Assembly: GCA_966250015.1 (NCBI GenBank)
Contig: CBINFS010000003.1
Location: 156,505-220,504, forward strand
DNA: 64,000 bases
Direction of reading: 5' to 3'
DNA from: CBINFS01 sp966250015
GTDB taxonomy: Bacteria; Bacteroidota; Rhodothermia; Rhodothermales; DASSAV01
Shown: positions 1 to 10,000 of the stretch, one piece after another
Layout: every line of letters begins with the position of its first letter
How positions within the stretch are numbered: the stretch's first letter is position 1
Made by a program: the position numbers and the translations under genes
Notes under the pieces: generated by a model
Database searches by the model: none
Told to the model about the DNA's origin: nothing
What the model saw: only the letters and a program-made list of their open reading frames with translations

Positions 1-1622
1 CTGGATAGCGTCCTGTGCCTGGAATTGTCGATACCCGCCAGCAGGTTCATCGCCCGTTTTTCTGCGAATCCCTCCAGTTTGAGCAGATCCTCGATGGTCA
101 GCCTGTAGATGTCCGATAGGTGTCGGACGAGGCCTTCTTCAGCCAGGACAATGGCCATTTTCGATCCCAGCCCTTCTATATCCATGGCATCACGGCTGGC
201 GTAATGCTCGAGCAGTCGTATGAACTGTGCCGGGCATTCATTCGATACACAGTAGTAGTCCGCTTCATCCGGAAGACGAACGAGCGGACTCCCGCAGGCC
301 GGGCAGGTCTCGGGCATCTTCCACGGTTGTTCGTTACCCGTCCGAGCTTCGGGAACGTAGCTCACCACCTGAGGAATGACGTCGCCGGCCCTTTTGACCA
401 CGACCATGTCGCCAATGCGGAAATCGCGGCTGATGATGTATTCCTCGTTGTGAAGTGTAGCCTGCGATACGGTGACGCCGCCAATCTGAACCGGCTCGAG
501 CTGGGCTTCCGGCTTGATTGCACCCGTCCGGCCTACGTTGACGATGATGTTAAGAAGCCGTGTCGTCGCTTCCCTTCCGGGGAACTTGTATGCCGTAGCC
601 CACCGGGGTGCATTCGAGATGAAGCCAAGCTCCCTCTGGTAGTCCAGGTCATCGATTTTGAGCACGACTCCATCGATTTCGTAGTCGAGCGAGTCCCGTT
701 CGTCCGACCAGTGCGTACAAAAATCGATTATGTCCTCGATACGGTCAAACCGCTTTATGTAAGGGCTGACAGGAAACCCGAAGCTGCTTAACCACTGCAA
801 CAATTCGTACTGGCTGCCGGGCGTATCCCCGTCGACCGGGCCAACGCCGTAGCAGAGGAAGCTGAGCGGACGGTTCGCCGTGATGTTCGGGTCAAGCTGA
901 CGCAGGCTGCCCGCGGCTGCGTTTCTGGGATTGGCAAACGTACGCTTTCCGTGTTCCGCCAAGCGCTCGTTGAGCTTCTCGAAGTCGGTTCGTTTGATGT
1001 AAACCTCACCGCGAACCTCGATCCGCCCGGGCACGACCAAATCTTTTCGTTGATGGTCGAGTGGGATGTAAAGTGGAATAGAACGTATCGTGGCGGCGTT
1101 CCGGGTGATGTCCTCACCTACTCTGCCGTCCCCACGGGTTGCCGCCACCTCGAGGTGTCCCTTGACGTACGTAAGGGCTACTGCAAGGCCGTCGATTTTT
1201 AGCTCCGCCGTAACAGCCGGTTGAACCTCCTCACCGTAGGCAGACTTCAACATCCGGCAACACCGCTCGTACCAGGCTCGAATCTCTGCCTCACTGAATA
1301 CGTTCGACAGCGACAGCAACGGGACCGGGTGATTGACTTTTTTGAACTTGTCCAGAGGCTCGCCGCCGACCCTTTGCGTTGGAGACGCCGGACTGGAAAG
1401 CTCGGGGAAGCGTTCTTCGATCAGCCGAAGAGAACTGAGCAGAAAATCGTACTCAGGGTCCGTGATGACCGGCTCGTCCAACACGTAATACCGGTGCCCA
1501 TGAGCATTCAACACCGTCACGAGCTCACTGACCAACTCACGAGCCTGTTCTATGTTAAGCTGGTCGATCGGAGTGGCCGTAACCCGTTTGCGTAAATCGG
1601 TAGTTGCCTGTAAAAGATCCAT
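1..1622 (-). CDS. ligA: NAD-dependent DNA ligase LigA (3' end outside window)
   Basis: Seals nicks in duplex DNA during replication and repair, using NAD+ to adenylate an active-site lysine. The reading frame is open on the minus strand from an ATG at 1622 to the left edge, giving about 540 residues. Seen in order: the N-terminal NAD-binding region (HRYYVLDEPVITDPEYDFL near residues 43-61), the adenylation motif with LKIDG (Lys142), the OB-fold region, a four-cysteine zinc finger beginning CPACG, and helix-hairpin-helix repeats (LKLEGFAEKRA) close to the window edge. The BRCT domain expected at the C-terminus of a protein of about 670 residues is not in view. Truncation is by the window only; no frameshift was found. 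Identification is very secure. Confidence 0.96.
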   Translation of the reverse strand, partial: MDLLQATTDLRKRVTATPIDQLNIEQARELVSELVTVLNAHGHRYYVLDEPVITDPEYDFLLSSLRLIEERFPELSSPASPTQRVGGEPLDKFKKVNHPVPLLSLSNVFSEAEIRAWYERCCRMLKSAYGEEVQPAVTAELKIDGLAVALTYVKGHLEVAATRGDGRVGEDITRNAATIRSIPLYIPLDHQRKDLVVPGRIEVRGEVYIKRTDFEKLNERLAEHGKRTFANPRNAAAGSLRQLDPNITANRPLSFLCYGVGPVDGDTPGSQYELLQWLSSFGFPVSPYIKRFDRIEDIIDFCTHWSDERDSLDYEIDGVVLKIDDLDYQRELGFISNAPRWATAYKFPGREATTRLLNIIVNVGRTGAIKPEAQLEPVQIGGVTVSQATLHNEEYIISRDFRIGDMVVVKRAGDVIPQVVSYVPEARTGNEQPWKMPETCPACGSPLVRLPDEADYYCVSNECPAQFIRLLEHYASRDAMDIEGLGSKMAIVLAEEGLVRHLSDIYRLTIEDLLKLEGFAEKRAMNLLAGIDNSRHRTLS

Positions 1623-1666
1623 CAATACGACTAAAGGGACAGGTCAGGATTACAAGAAAGCGCGTT

Positions 1667-2680
1667 TCAAGAACGGCTGGAATCATTCAAAAACGACTGT
1701 AGGGTCTCACGTGTTATGACGATCCGATCCTGTTCGTCACGAACGTCCGTCGGGTATTCTCTCCCCTCCACGGTGAGGCCGATCTTGCCTAGCTGTCGTT
1801 CAATAATGATTCGGTCGGTGAAATGAAAGGTCCGTTCTTCATTCAATTCTATCCAGTAGGGACGGCGCACGTCGTCGTCCACTGTGACCTTGATGTTCTG
1901 CACCTTGTCGGTGACAGCCCTGATCGTTGCACGAAGGGTATCGCCAAGCTGAACGGCCGGCGTGCTCGTTAGCTGACTTCCTGCCGTATCTGCTGTAGCG
2001 GTAACCATCTGACCGTTCTCTTCCGCTGTTCTCTCTCCGTTCGACCCTCCAGCGAATATGAACCAGGAGAGCGCTCCGAGAACGACTACGCCCAGTGCGC
2101 CAATCAACCAGACACGAGTCCTGTTTTGTGCACCTTCCCCTGCGAGGTCGCGATGCGCCAGCCGATCGTGATACGCCGGGCGTTCGATGGGCCGGATACC
2201 GGTTTGTGGTGTGGGTTCGGTAGGAGCAGGGTGCTCCGTTGTAACCCTCCTTAAGGGTGGAACGGGCGTTTCGACGCGTTCCTTGACCGGCTCAGGGGGA
2301 GGAATGGCTTCTTCAACGAGTTTTTCGGCCACTACCTCTGGCTCATGTGCTATGGTATCCTCTTCCGCTGTCTGAACGGCCTCTTCAACCCGTTCTTCTC
2401 CCAGGTACGTCTCGGCGAGCCCGCCTCGATATTCACCTTCAACTGCTTCGTCCAGCGCCTGGACGGCGATCTCCGACGAGATGCCTATTACGTCGGCGTA
2501 GGTCCGCACGAACGAACGAAGATAGACCCGGTTAAACATTGGGTGATCGAAAAGACCGTTTTCCTCGAACGCTTCCAGCAGACCACGCGGGATTTTCGTC
2601 TCGTCGTAAAGTTCTTCGAGCGTTATACCCTTTGCTTCCCTGATCTTGCGCAGGTCATTCGCAAAGCGAATGCCGGCCAT
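1667..2680 (-). CDS. RodZ-like helix-turn-helix membrane protein
   Basis: An inner-membrane protein with a cytoplasmic helix-turn-helix, resembling RodZ, which links MreB to the cell-wall elongation machinery. From the ATG at 2680 it has 337 residues: an HTH_25-type domain (about 5-70, with FANDLRKIREAKGITLEEL), a Glu/Pro-rich linker, one membrane segment (about 190-210, VWLIGALGVVVLGALSWF) and a C-terminal beta-rich domain like DUF4115 (about 230-310). The start at 2680 is preferred because GGGAG lies about 10 bases upstream; an in-frame ATG at 2701 is also possible. It lies 44 bases upstream of ligA on the same strand, so the two may be co-transcribed. Assignment to RodZ itself, rather than a related HTH-25 protein, is inference. 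Confidence 0.8.
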   Translation of the reverse strand: MAGIRFANDLRKIREAKGITLEELYDETKIPRGLLEAFEENGLFDHPMFNRVYLRSFVRTYADVIGISSEIAVQALDEAVEGEYRGGLAETYLGEERVEEAVQTAEEDTIAHEPEVVAEKLVEEAIPPPEPVKERVETPVPPLRRVTTEHPAPTEPTPQTGIRPIERPAYHDRLAHRDLAGEGAQNRTRVWLIGALGVVVLGALSWFIFAGGSNGERTAEENGQMVTATADTAGSQLTSTPAVQLGDTLRATIRAVTDKVQNIKVTVDDDVRRPYWIELNEERTFHFTDRIIIERQLGKIGLTVEGREYPTDVRDEQDRIVITRETLQSFLNDSSRS

Positions 2681-3018
2681 CGAAGCTTTTTCTCCCGGCA
2701 TAGTATACTCGTTCTTTATTTTCCAGCGTTCGTGCCACCGGTACGAATAGTACACCGTACCGCAATAATACGCTCTACGACAATCTAAATTTGTAAAGTG
2801 GTTATTGAAGTGGTCCTACAAACTTTTTCGTTTCACCTCCACCCGGACGTCTTCTTATCTCCCCTTTGAACGCCTCCCTTGCCGTAAGTGTAACGCTTTT
2901 ATCATTTAAACGGCTTATTTGCAAGTCGGGATACTGGTAATTAACTCGGCGCTTGTATGTCAGGATATTTTTCTATTTACTCCGTGTGTTTTTTTCTATC
3001 AAAAACCGCCTTCCGGGT

Positions 3019-4149
3019 ATGATCAATTCCTTCCGCTCCGTCCTGGCGCTGACCTTGCTGTCCACTTCCATTATTACGATGCACGCACGAGCACAGACCG
3101 ACTCGATCCCGAGCGAACCCTTTCGACTGGCAATAGTCGGACTCGTACACGGGCACGCCGGAGGTTTCCTCAACGACCTTAGTCAGCGAAACGACGTCGT
3201 CCTCGCGGCTGTCGTTGAGCCGGACCGAGCGCTCGCGTCGTCCTACATGCAACGATTCAACCTGCCGGAATCCCTGTACTATCCAACGGTTGAGGCAATG
3301 CTCGACCTGGTCGAAGTGGATGCCGTGGCGGTATTTACAACGACCTTTGACCACCCTGCTGTCGTTTCGGCGTGTGCTCCACGAGGCATCGCCGTCATGA
3401 TGGAGAAGCCTCTTGCGGTGAGCATGGATCACGCCCGAATCATCGAGGACGCAGCACGCCAACACGACATTCCAGTACTGGTTAATTACGAAACCACCTG
3501 GTATGCTGCAAACCACGACCTCTTTGACCGCGTCCTCGAAGAACAATCGATCGGGGAAATCCGGAAAATGATTGTCCGCGACGGCCACCAGGGACCAAAG
3601 GAAATTGGCGTCGGACCGGAGTTCCTCTCCTGGTTGACGGATCCCGTCTTGAACGGAGGCGGCGCGCTGACTGATTTCGGGTGTTACGGCGCGAATTTGA
3701 TGACCCACCTGATGCGGGGAGAACGCCCGCTCTCCGTAACGGCCGTCACTCAGCAGCTCAAAACGGACGCCACCTATGCCCGAGTGGACGACGAAGCCAC
3801 GATACTCGTCACCTACCCGAAAGCGATCGGCATCATCCAGGCGTCGTGGAACTGGCCGTTCAATCGGAAGGACATGGACGTTTACGGCGTCGCGGGGTCA
3901 CTCCACCAGATCAACTCGAATGACCTGACGATCCGAAATAACCGGGGAGAAGAAAGCAGGTTGGTTGCTAAACCGCTTGAAAAGCCATACGGCGATCCTC
4001 TGAGCTATCTAATGGCGGTCGTCAGAGGCCACATCGAGCCGGAAGGCCTGTCGTCGCTGGAAAACAATCTCGTCGTCACGGAGATCCTCGATGCCGCAAG
4101 GCGTTCAGCCGAATCAGGCGAGACCGTCCATCTTCAAACACGGAACTGA
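3019..4149 (+). CDS. Exported Gfo/Idh/MocA-family oxidoreductase
   Basis: Predicted NAD(P)-dependent sugar or sugar-derivative dehydrogenase. The chosen ATG gives 376 residues opening with a signal-peptide-like stretch (FRSVLALTLLSTSIITMHA) ending before ARAQ. The Rossmann domain follows, with LAIVGLVHGHAGGF in place of the classic GxGxxG, then EKPLAVSMDHARII, the family's conserved EKP motif. The C-terminal half carries the usual substrate domain (GGGALTDFGCYGANL). The frame stays open upstream to 2953, but that would put extra residues before the signal peptide. It stands alone between a divergent rodZ-like gene and a convergent Dabb gene, so the substrate cannot be read from context. Export of a nucleotide-dependent dehydrogenase implies tightly held cofactor. 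Confidence 0.85.
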   Translation: MINSFRSVLALTLLSTSIITMHARAQTDSIPSEPFRLAIVGLVHGHAGGFLNDLSQRNDVVLAAVVEPDRALASSYMQRFNLPESLYYPTVEAMLDLVEVDAVAVFTTTFDHPAVVSACAPRGIAVMMEKPLAVSMDHARIIEDAARQHDIPVLVNYETTWYAANHDLFDRVLEEQSIGEIRKMIVRDGHQGPKEIGVGPEFLSWLTDPVLNGGGALTDFGCYGANLMTHLMRGERPLSVTAVTQQLKTDATYARVDDEATILVTYPKAIGIIQASWNWPFNRKDMDVYGVAGSLHQINSNDLTIRNNRGEESRLVAKPLEKPYGDPLSYLMAVVRGHIEPEGLSSLENNLVVTEILDAARRSAESGETVHLQTRN

Positions 4150-4154
4150 TCCGC

Positions 4155-4556
4155 TCATTCTCTGAGAAGATCCGGGCCAATTGCATCGTAGACCACTACC
4201 CGCTCCCAGAGATGGCCGTACTCCTCAACGAACTTGAGGTGATCCGGATGTACCTGGTAGGCATCCTGGGTTTCCGGATCGGGAAACACAAAGGTGATCG
4301 AAAAGTCGTACGACCGGTCGATCACGTCTCGGTTCGTTGCCGCCGGCACACCCACATAGGCCGTCTCGATTAGTTCGATCTGTGAAAGCTTCGTTAGCCC
4401 CTCGTAAAGCTTCTGGCGGTCGGCCTCACTGTCCTTGTTTTTCAGCCAGAAAAAGACGGTGTGCACGAACTTGCCTTTCTCCGGTGGCATAGTGTCTCGA
4501 GCTTCAACAGACGGAGCCATCAGGCCTAGGAGGAGCAGTAAAACAAGTGCTTTCAT
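4155..4556 (-). CDS. Exported Dabb (stress-responsive A/B barrel) protein
   Basis: 133 residues: a short signal peptide (MKALVLLLLLGLMAPSVEA) followed by one Dabb-type ferredoxin-like barrel. Family signatures are FVHTVFFWLKN at the start of the domain, a mid-domain YDFSITFVFPD strand and YQVHPDHLKFVEE near the C-terminus. Dabb domains dimerise and occur in small stress proteins, decarboxylases and cyclases; no specific reaction can be assigned. Its stop lies 5 bases from that of the convergent Gfo/Idh/MocA gene. Dabb and Gfo/Idh/MocA proteins often sit together in FCB genomes, but here they are on opposite strands. Confidence 0.82.
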   Translation of the reverse strand: MKALVLLLLLGLMAPSVEARDTMPPEKGKFVHTVFFWLKNKDSEADRQKLYEGLTKLSQIELIETAYVGVPAATNRDVIDRSYDFSITFVFPDPETQDAYQVHPDHLKFVEEYGHLWERVVVYDAIGPDLLRE

Positions 4557-4799
4557 GCCACAAATAGTTGGTGGGTAAAAGAAACGAGGCCGTGTATGAT
4601 ATCGCCTTACCCACGATCGGGCAACGTTGAAAACGCCACAAACCGGACAAAAAACTTTCAGTTACTGGACTCCGTACGCAGATGTTTGGATTAACCACCA
4701 ATTGAAACAGTTAACCCATTTGAAAGGGCCGTCAGTAAATGTGTTCACAAAAGATAATTGTGCTGCCGCCCACCTAAAAAGCCATTCGTAAGCAAGGTC

Positions 4800-5228
4800 A
4801 TGGCCGTCACTCCACCACCACAACCTCACATCGCCCCGATCGGCCCGACAAACCGCTACATTTTGCTGGACGATTACACTTACGAGTGGGATTACGAAGG
4901 TGAGCGGTTCAGGGTCGTTGTGTCGAAGAGTTTCGAGTTTGACATGGCATCGGTCCCGCGAATTGCATGGCCGTTGATGAGCCAGTTTGAGCTCGGACCG
5001 GCGGCTGTCCCTCACGACTGGCTCTACCATCACAAAGGAAAGCTGCCCGCGGGTAGCTACCAGATGAAAACAGATTCCGGTTGGGAAAACGTGCCCTACG
5101 AGTGGCCTCGTAGGGACGTAGACCGCCTGTTCGGACGTATGATGCGCGAAAGCGGTGTCGTCCCCTGGCGCCGCCGTACGGCCTACATAATCGTCCGGCT
5201 ATTCGGTTTCTGTGCGTGGCTGACGTGA
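4800..5228 (+). CDS. DUF1353 family protein
   Basis: 142 residues from the ATG at 4800, preceded by an AGCAAGG-like ribosome site. Family features are YEWDYEGERFRVVV, then FDMASVPRIAWPL and VPHDWLYHHKG, the conserved S-x-P and HDWLY motifs of DUF1353. Proteins of this family occur in phages and in bacterial chromosomes without an established function. No phage gene lies nearby, so this copy looks chromosomal. A longer reading from 4758 adds residues with no family support and was not used. Confidence 0.8.
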   Translation: MAVTPPPQPHIAPIGPTNRYILLDDYTYEWDYEGERFRVVVSKSFEFDMASVPRIAWPLMSQFELGPAAVPHDWLYHHKGKLPAGSYQMKTDSGWENVPYEWPRRDVDRLFGRMMRESGVVPWRRRTAYIIVRLFGFCAWLT

Positions 5229-5460
5229 ATGCCATACGTAATCCGAAGAACCGCAAACATTCTCCTGAGCAAAAGACCTGTTATTTATTGCGTTGAGGCT
5301 TCTTCGAAATTACTATTCCAAATAGGCAGTACTGCTTTTCAAAGGGTTTTCGGTGGTAGGTGGTTCGTTTCAATCTGGAAGGTAACGAGTATCGACCGGA
5401 GCTAACTGATCCCATCATCCAGATCTACATGGGGAAGTCATTTAGCTATCGAGGAATGAC

Positions 5461-6009
5461 ATGAAAACGTGGGGACTCTTCGCCCTTAACCTCTGTTTTT
5501 TCTTTTTGACCTTCCACTTCCACCCATCGATCGCGGAAGCTCAACCGCTCATGAGAGGGATGGCAATTCGCGTCCATCTCGAAAATCAGATCCCGACTGT
5601 GGGGTGGTTGCAAGACGTCAGCTCGGACAGTTTGTGGTTTCAGCAAAAGAAAAGCCGGGTAAAGATGGCGCTTCCAATTGAGTCCATAACCCGGATTGAT
5701 ATACGTCAGGAATCTCATTTAAAAGGCGCTCTATTGGGAGCTGGTATTGGATTTGCCATCGGTGCAAGTGTCGGCACAATCACCTGTATGGCAGACCCGG
5801 AATCTTGTAAGTCAAGAACAGACGAGTCCGACCTCGAAGCCTCAATAGCTTCCGGAATGTTTCTGGGTTTCGGTGTAGGTTTATTGGGAGCGCTGGCAGG
5901 TCGTTTTCTTCTTAGCTCATACTGGAAGCGGATTTCGCCGCCCTATACGACGCTTGATCAAACAAGTGCTATTGGAAGACCGGCATTTCAAATCCAGATT
6001 CGGATTTAG
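5461..6009 (+). CDS. Exported hypothetical protein with glycine-rich membrane segments
   Basis: 182 residues, function not recognised. It opens with a signal peptide (cleavage probably after SIAEA). A small beta-rich region follows (about 32-80) that looks like a short barrel-type domain (VHLENQIPTVGWLQDVSSDSL). Two glycine-zipper hydrophobic segments come next, ALLGAGIGFAIGASVG and a second around GMFLGFGVGLLGALAG, separated by an acidic loop with two cysteines. The architecture suggests an envelope protein inserted in a membrane. GAGG lies about 7 bases upstream of the ATG, giving good support for the start. No operon partner. Confidence 0.7.
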   Translation: MKTWGLFALNLCFFFLTFHFHPSIAEAQPLMRGMAIRVHLENQIPTVGWLQDVSSDSLWFQQKKSRVKMALPIESITRIDIRQESHLKGALLGAGIGFAIGASVGTITCMADPESCKSRTDESDLEASIASGMFLGFGVGLLGALAGRFLLSSYWKRISPPYTTLDQTSAIGRPAFQIQIRI

Positions 6010-6357
6010 CCGTAGAAACCTCTGAGGCCATTCACCGGGGCCCCACTTCTACGGGACCAATCTAAAGGAAGCCATTACCCTCCCGCCATGAGGGAGGCGC
6101 TAACTGCTTAATGCAAGCTTGACGCGGCCTGGGTCCTTTATCGCCTTCAGGCGTCATGCCATCCCGACAGCCTCAACCCGTGAGGCACATGGAGCCGCTT
6201 GAATCAGCCGCCATGGGCTACGGTCACGTATAGATTTGATTTTGTCTCTTGCGGGCTCGAATAGCCGCCGCTCCACATCTGCAGGCTGTTCAATGCATAA
6301 TCGCCACGACGACTTCGACTCTAAGACGTAGACGTAATACCAGTCGGTTCACCGAAA
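6010..6357. other. Gene-free stretch with four stem-loops
   Basis: No open frame with coding character. Four clear inverted repeats lie in the first 180 bases: 6010-6017 with 6047-6054 (eight perfect pairs), 6079-6084 with 6092-6097, an outer stem 6120-6125 with 6151-6156 enclosing the hairpin 6142-6153, and 6170-6175 with 6181-6186. This density suggests either a structured RNA or the remnant of a mobile element. I could not match it to tmRNA, RNase P RNA, 6S RNA or SRP RNA by eye, and the strand is undecided. Confidence 0.35.
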
Positions 6358-6382
6358 TGAAAAAGGCTCTCCGAAGAGAGCC
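6358..6382 (-). terminator. Intrinsic terminator of tRNA-Pro
   Basis: On the minus strand, a seven-pair stem (GGCTCTC/GAGAGCC, 6365-6371 with 6376-6382) closed by a TTCG tetraloop runs straight into five T residues (6360-6364). It starts 6 bases past the tRNA 3' end, so it ends the tRNA-Pro transcript. Confidence 0.9.
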
Positions 6383-6388
6383 TCGATG

Positions 6389-6462
6389 TCGGGACGGCGG
6401 GATTTGAACCCACGACCCCTTGCACCCCATGCAAGTGCGCTACCGGACTGCGCCACGTCCCG
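6389..6462 (-). tRNA. tRNA-Pro (anticodon GGG)
   Basis: A 74-base cloverleaf on the minus strand. The acceptor stem CGGGACG pairs with CGTCCCG, the D arm contains GCGC..GCGC, the anticodon stem CTTGC/GCAAG encloses ATGGGGT (anticodon GGG, proline), and the T arm has GTGGG-TTCAAAT-CCCGC. The discriminator is A and CCA is not encoded (ACA follows). It lies 101 bases downstream of the MerR gene on the same strand and is followed at once by its own terminator. Confidence 0.97.
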
Positions 6463-6563
6463 TGTTTGTGCTGCAAAACAACGAAATAAATGAGTCCTTT
6501 GCAAGCTTTCGTTCGAAATGCACGATAGATTGATGGCCGGGTTCCGAACCTGACCATCCTTTT

Positions 6564-6896
6564 TTACGGAAGCCTTTGCAAGATTTCGATTAAAAAGCCT
6601 TTGAGCTCCTCCAGCTTCTCGCGTTCTCGGATCGAAGGGCTACCTGCATTTTTGGACCTGGCCAGGACTTGCCTTGCCCCTTCGATCGTGTACTTGTCGT
6701 CTCTAAGCAGCTTCTTCACGCGCAGTACCATGTTGATGTCGTCCATGGTGTATACTCTACGCCCCGCGCGGTTCTTTTTTGGCTTCAGCTCGTCAAACTC
6801 AGTCTCCCAGTACCGCAAAACGTGAGCGTCCAGACCGGTCATCTCGCTCACTTCACTGATAGAGTAGTACAGCTTCTTTATTCCACCTTCGTGCAT
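6564..6896 (-). CDS. MerR-family transcriptional regulator
   Basis: 110 residues: a MerR-type winged helix at about 8-76 (YYSISEVSEMTGLDAHVLRYWETEF, then a wing with NRAGRRVYTMDDI), followed by a short helical tail. There is no effector-binding domain or metal-binding cysteine cluster, so it belongs to the short, ligandless MerR group common in Bacteroidota-type genomes. It lies 126 bases downstream of sbcC on the same strand. Its target is unknown; dimerisation through the C-terminal helix and binding to promoters with long spacers are family knowledge. Confidence 0.9.
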   Translation of the reverse strand: MHEGGIKKLYYSISEVSEMTGLDAHVLRYWETEFDELKPKKNRAGRRVYTMDDINMVLRVKKLLRDDKYTIEGARQVLARSKNAGSPSIREREKLEELKGFLIEILQRLP

Positions 6897-7022
6897 GTTG
6901 TTTTCAGAAGCCTGTTCGAGGTAGTAGGTAGAGTCCTCCCGTCATCCATCTTACTGATTGTACGAAATGCGCCCCGTATTTTCTCGTTGTCTCCTTATTT
7001 CACGTCTGAGCCCAGCGTGTCG

Positions 7023-10000
7023 TCATACCCCCATCAGCTCAAACGTGGACCCGTCGACGGGATCCTTCTCCACTTCGATGCGGACGGGGAAGGCCTCCTT
7101 GATCTGGTCCATGTGGGTAATGACGACTATCTTGTCGAAATCCTCTTTTATCACCTGAATGGCTTCGACGAGGCCTTCGATACCCTGCGTATCCTGCGTG
7201 CCAAAGCCCTCGTCGATCACAAGGGTCCTGACCCTGACGCCACTTCGCTCGGCCAGTAGCTGCGCAAGCGCTATGCGTAAGGCAAAATTGACACGAAAAG
7301 CCTCTCCTCCCGAAAACGTCTCGTACGCACGAGGAACGCCGAGCTCATCCGTGATGATGATCTCGAGTGTCTCCATCGTTCCACCCGCTTTTTTGTCCTT
7401 CAACGTTTCCAGGCGGACGTGCATTTTCCCGTCCGTCAACCTCTCCAACAGCGCGTTGGCTTTCTCCTCGACTTCGGGCAGCGTCTCCTCGATGATGAGG
7501 GATGGAATGCCGTGTTTTCCGAAGGCAGCCTTCAGCTGTTTGTAAAGGGTACGGCGTCGATTGACCTCGGAATGCTTCTTCCGAAGCTCGCCGAGCTGCT
7601 TGCGATCGCGTTCCGCCTGCTCGAGGTAGACGCTGAGTTCCCCAAGCTGCTTTTGAACGGCACGTAGCTTCTCCTCTTCGTAGTTGATTTCCTCCGTTTT
7701 GGTCTGAAGCAACGCTTCAACTTCCGGTTTCTGTTGCAGCTCAGCTTCCAGCGCCCCGAGCAGCCCGTGTATCTTTTCGTATTCCTCGAGCGCTTCCGCC
7801 ACGCGCTTCCGAATTCGCTCGATCTCGTTTTCCCACTCTACCCTATTTTGCTGAGCGTTCAAAAGGTCTTTCATCCGGTCGCCCGCGTCGGCCAAATCGC
7901 GAAGGCTTTTTCTGACGTCATCGAAACGTACGGGATCGAAGCCGATCAGTTGAAGCTGTTCTTTCAGCCGCCGGATCTGCTCCTGGATGTCGGCAAATGC
8001 ATTCGGCCCGTCGAGCTGCACCCGGACGAGCTTCAAATCCGCTTCTGCCTTCTCAATCAGCTTTTCGAGCTGCTCGACCTTTCCGGCTGTCTGCTCGAGG
8101 TCGCTCAGCTTCTCCTCGTACCGCTCTGCTTGAAGTGCGATTTTTCGGGTCTGCTCGTACTCGACCTGATCAAACGGCGTCGATTCGAGCTCTTTCTGAA
8201 GGCTTTCGAGGCGCTCCTGAAGCTCCCCGGCAAACGTCTCGTCTTTTAGGGATCTTTTGATCTCATCAGCCCGCTCGCGTTGCCGTTCGAGAAGCGTCTC
8301 CGCTTCCTGTACCGTCTTTAGTTGCTCGTCGATGGACGCGAGCTGTTGCGGGCAATCCTTCAGGCTCTCGATTTCCCGATTCAGCTCCCGGTATTCTGAG
8401 CGGAGGCGGTCTCTGATCTTCTCCTGCTCAGCCATCCATTCGTCGAGCACTTTGAGCCGCGTATCAAGCGTTTCGAGTACTGTCTTGTGCTTCTGCTCAA
8501 CGTGAGCTCGATGGTCCGCCGTTAGCTCGGTCCCACACGTCGGACACACCTCCGCTTCCAGATTGATGAGCCGCTGATACTCTTCCCGGTGTTTCTCACG
8601 TTCTTGCTCGAGAATCTTCTTCTGACCGGAGCGCTCCTTCATATCCTCAGCGATCCGCTGGCCTTCCAGCTTCGTCTCTTCGAGCTTCTTCTCCAGGTCT
8701 GAAAAGTGTGCGAGCCTTTCTGTAAGTTCTTTCCGCCGAATAATCAGTGCATTCCTAGCGGAAACCGTCTTTTCGAGCGAGGAAATTTGTTTAACCAGCT
8801 CCCGCAATTCGCCGAGTAAAGCCTCTTTACGGCCGTGTATCTCGCGCTCTACGTTAGCGATATTTTCCTTGAGGCTGTTGTGGCGTTCGAGTGTCTTGTT
8901 TAGCTCAGCCAGTCTCTCCTGGGCAGCACGAACCTTTTGCAGCATACGCCGCACGGTGGGTTCCTCAGTGAGCTTTGACTGGCATTCCTTCAGGGCGTTC
9001 TGATGCGTCTGAAGCTCTACTTGAAGTACGTGCGCTCGCTTTTCGAGCTCGTGTTTTTTATCGCGCAGCTCGTTCTGCCGATGCTCTATCTGCTTTTCGA
9101 CCCCCCTGAATAGATCGCGTTTGCCATCGAGCTCATCCCGCTCCCTCTGAAGCATTTCGTACCGCTCGAAAGCTTTTTCAATCGAATCCTTCTCTTCGAT
9201 CAGTCGGATCGCTTTTTCTAGCCGATCCTGAACCTGCTTCTCGTCTCTCTGGTAGGCCGTGATTTGTGCAAGAGTTCGTTCAGCCACCTTGCTCAAAGAA
9301 GCCGCTTCTCGCTCTTTGGCAGCCAGCTCGGCTTTACGCCGCAGCAAATGACCCTCCTCGTTCTTCAGCTTGCCCAGGCACTCCTGAACCAGTTTCAGCT
9401 GGGACTCGGTATCATCGTAGGCAAGCTTCCACTCCGGTTCCTTCTCCAACGCTTGCCCGAGCCTCTCAATTTCAAGCTCGATGAGGTGAAGCTCGTCTTC
9501 CGCGGCACGTTCCTTCTCTCGGGCAAGCTGTGCGAGCGCCTCGTACCGATCCAGATTCAGTATACGTGAGAGGATCTCCTTGCGCTCTCCCGGCTTTTTC
9601 TTGGTGAACTCGTCCGACCTCCCCTGAAGGATGAACGCCGAGTTGATGAACGTTTCGTACTCTATGCCCAGCAGCCGATCGAGCTGCTGTTGCGTCTCCC
9701 TGACCGACGCACCGGTCAGTGGCCTGTACGAACCCGATTCCGGCTCGTAGATACCGATTTCCAGCTCGGGACGGGTGGTTTTTCCGGAGGGAGATCGTGT
9801 ATAGGAACGAACGACGCGGTACCGCTCCCCTTCCAGATCGAAAACGAATTCGACCTGCATCCGCTGTGCGCCGATGTGGATCAGCTCGTCGTCGGGTTTG
9901 CGGCTTCCACTCGATTTGCGTGCTTCGCCCCAGAGCGCCCACGTGATGGCGTCCAGCAGCGCCGATTTACCATGTCCATTCCGGCCGGATAAACACGCAA

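Noticed and set aside
120..1595. Plus-strand open frames across the ligA region
   Set aside because: They are antisense shadows. The minus strand encodes a continuous ligase frame with all motifs.
2345..2788. 147-codon plus-strand frame opposite the RodZ-like gene
   Set aside because: No similarity or sensible composition; it lies antisense to a clear HTH and membrane-domain gene.
4800..5228. Prophage remnant, because DUF1353 occurs in phages
   Set aside because: No capsid, tail, integrase or lysis gene and no attachment-site duplication beside it.
6010..6357. tmRNA or another known structural RNA upstream of tRNA-Pro
   Set aside because: No tRNA-like domain with a TTC arm, no tag-peptide frame, and no match by eye to RNase P RNA, 6S RNA or SRP RNA. 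Kept only as an unexplained stem-loop region.
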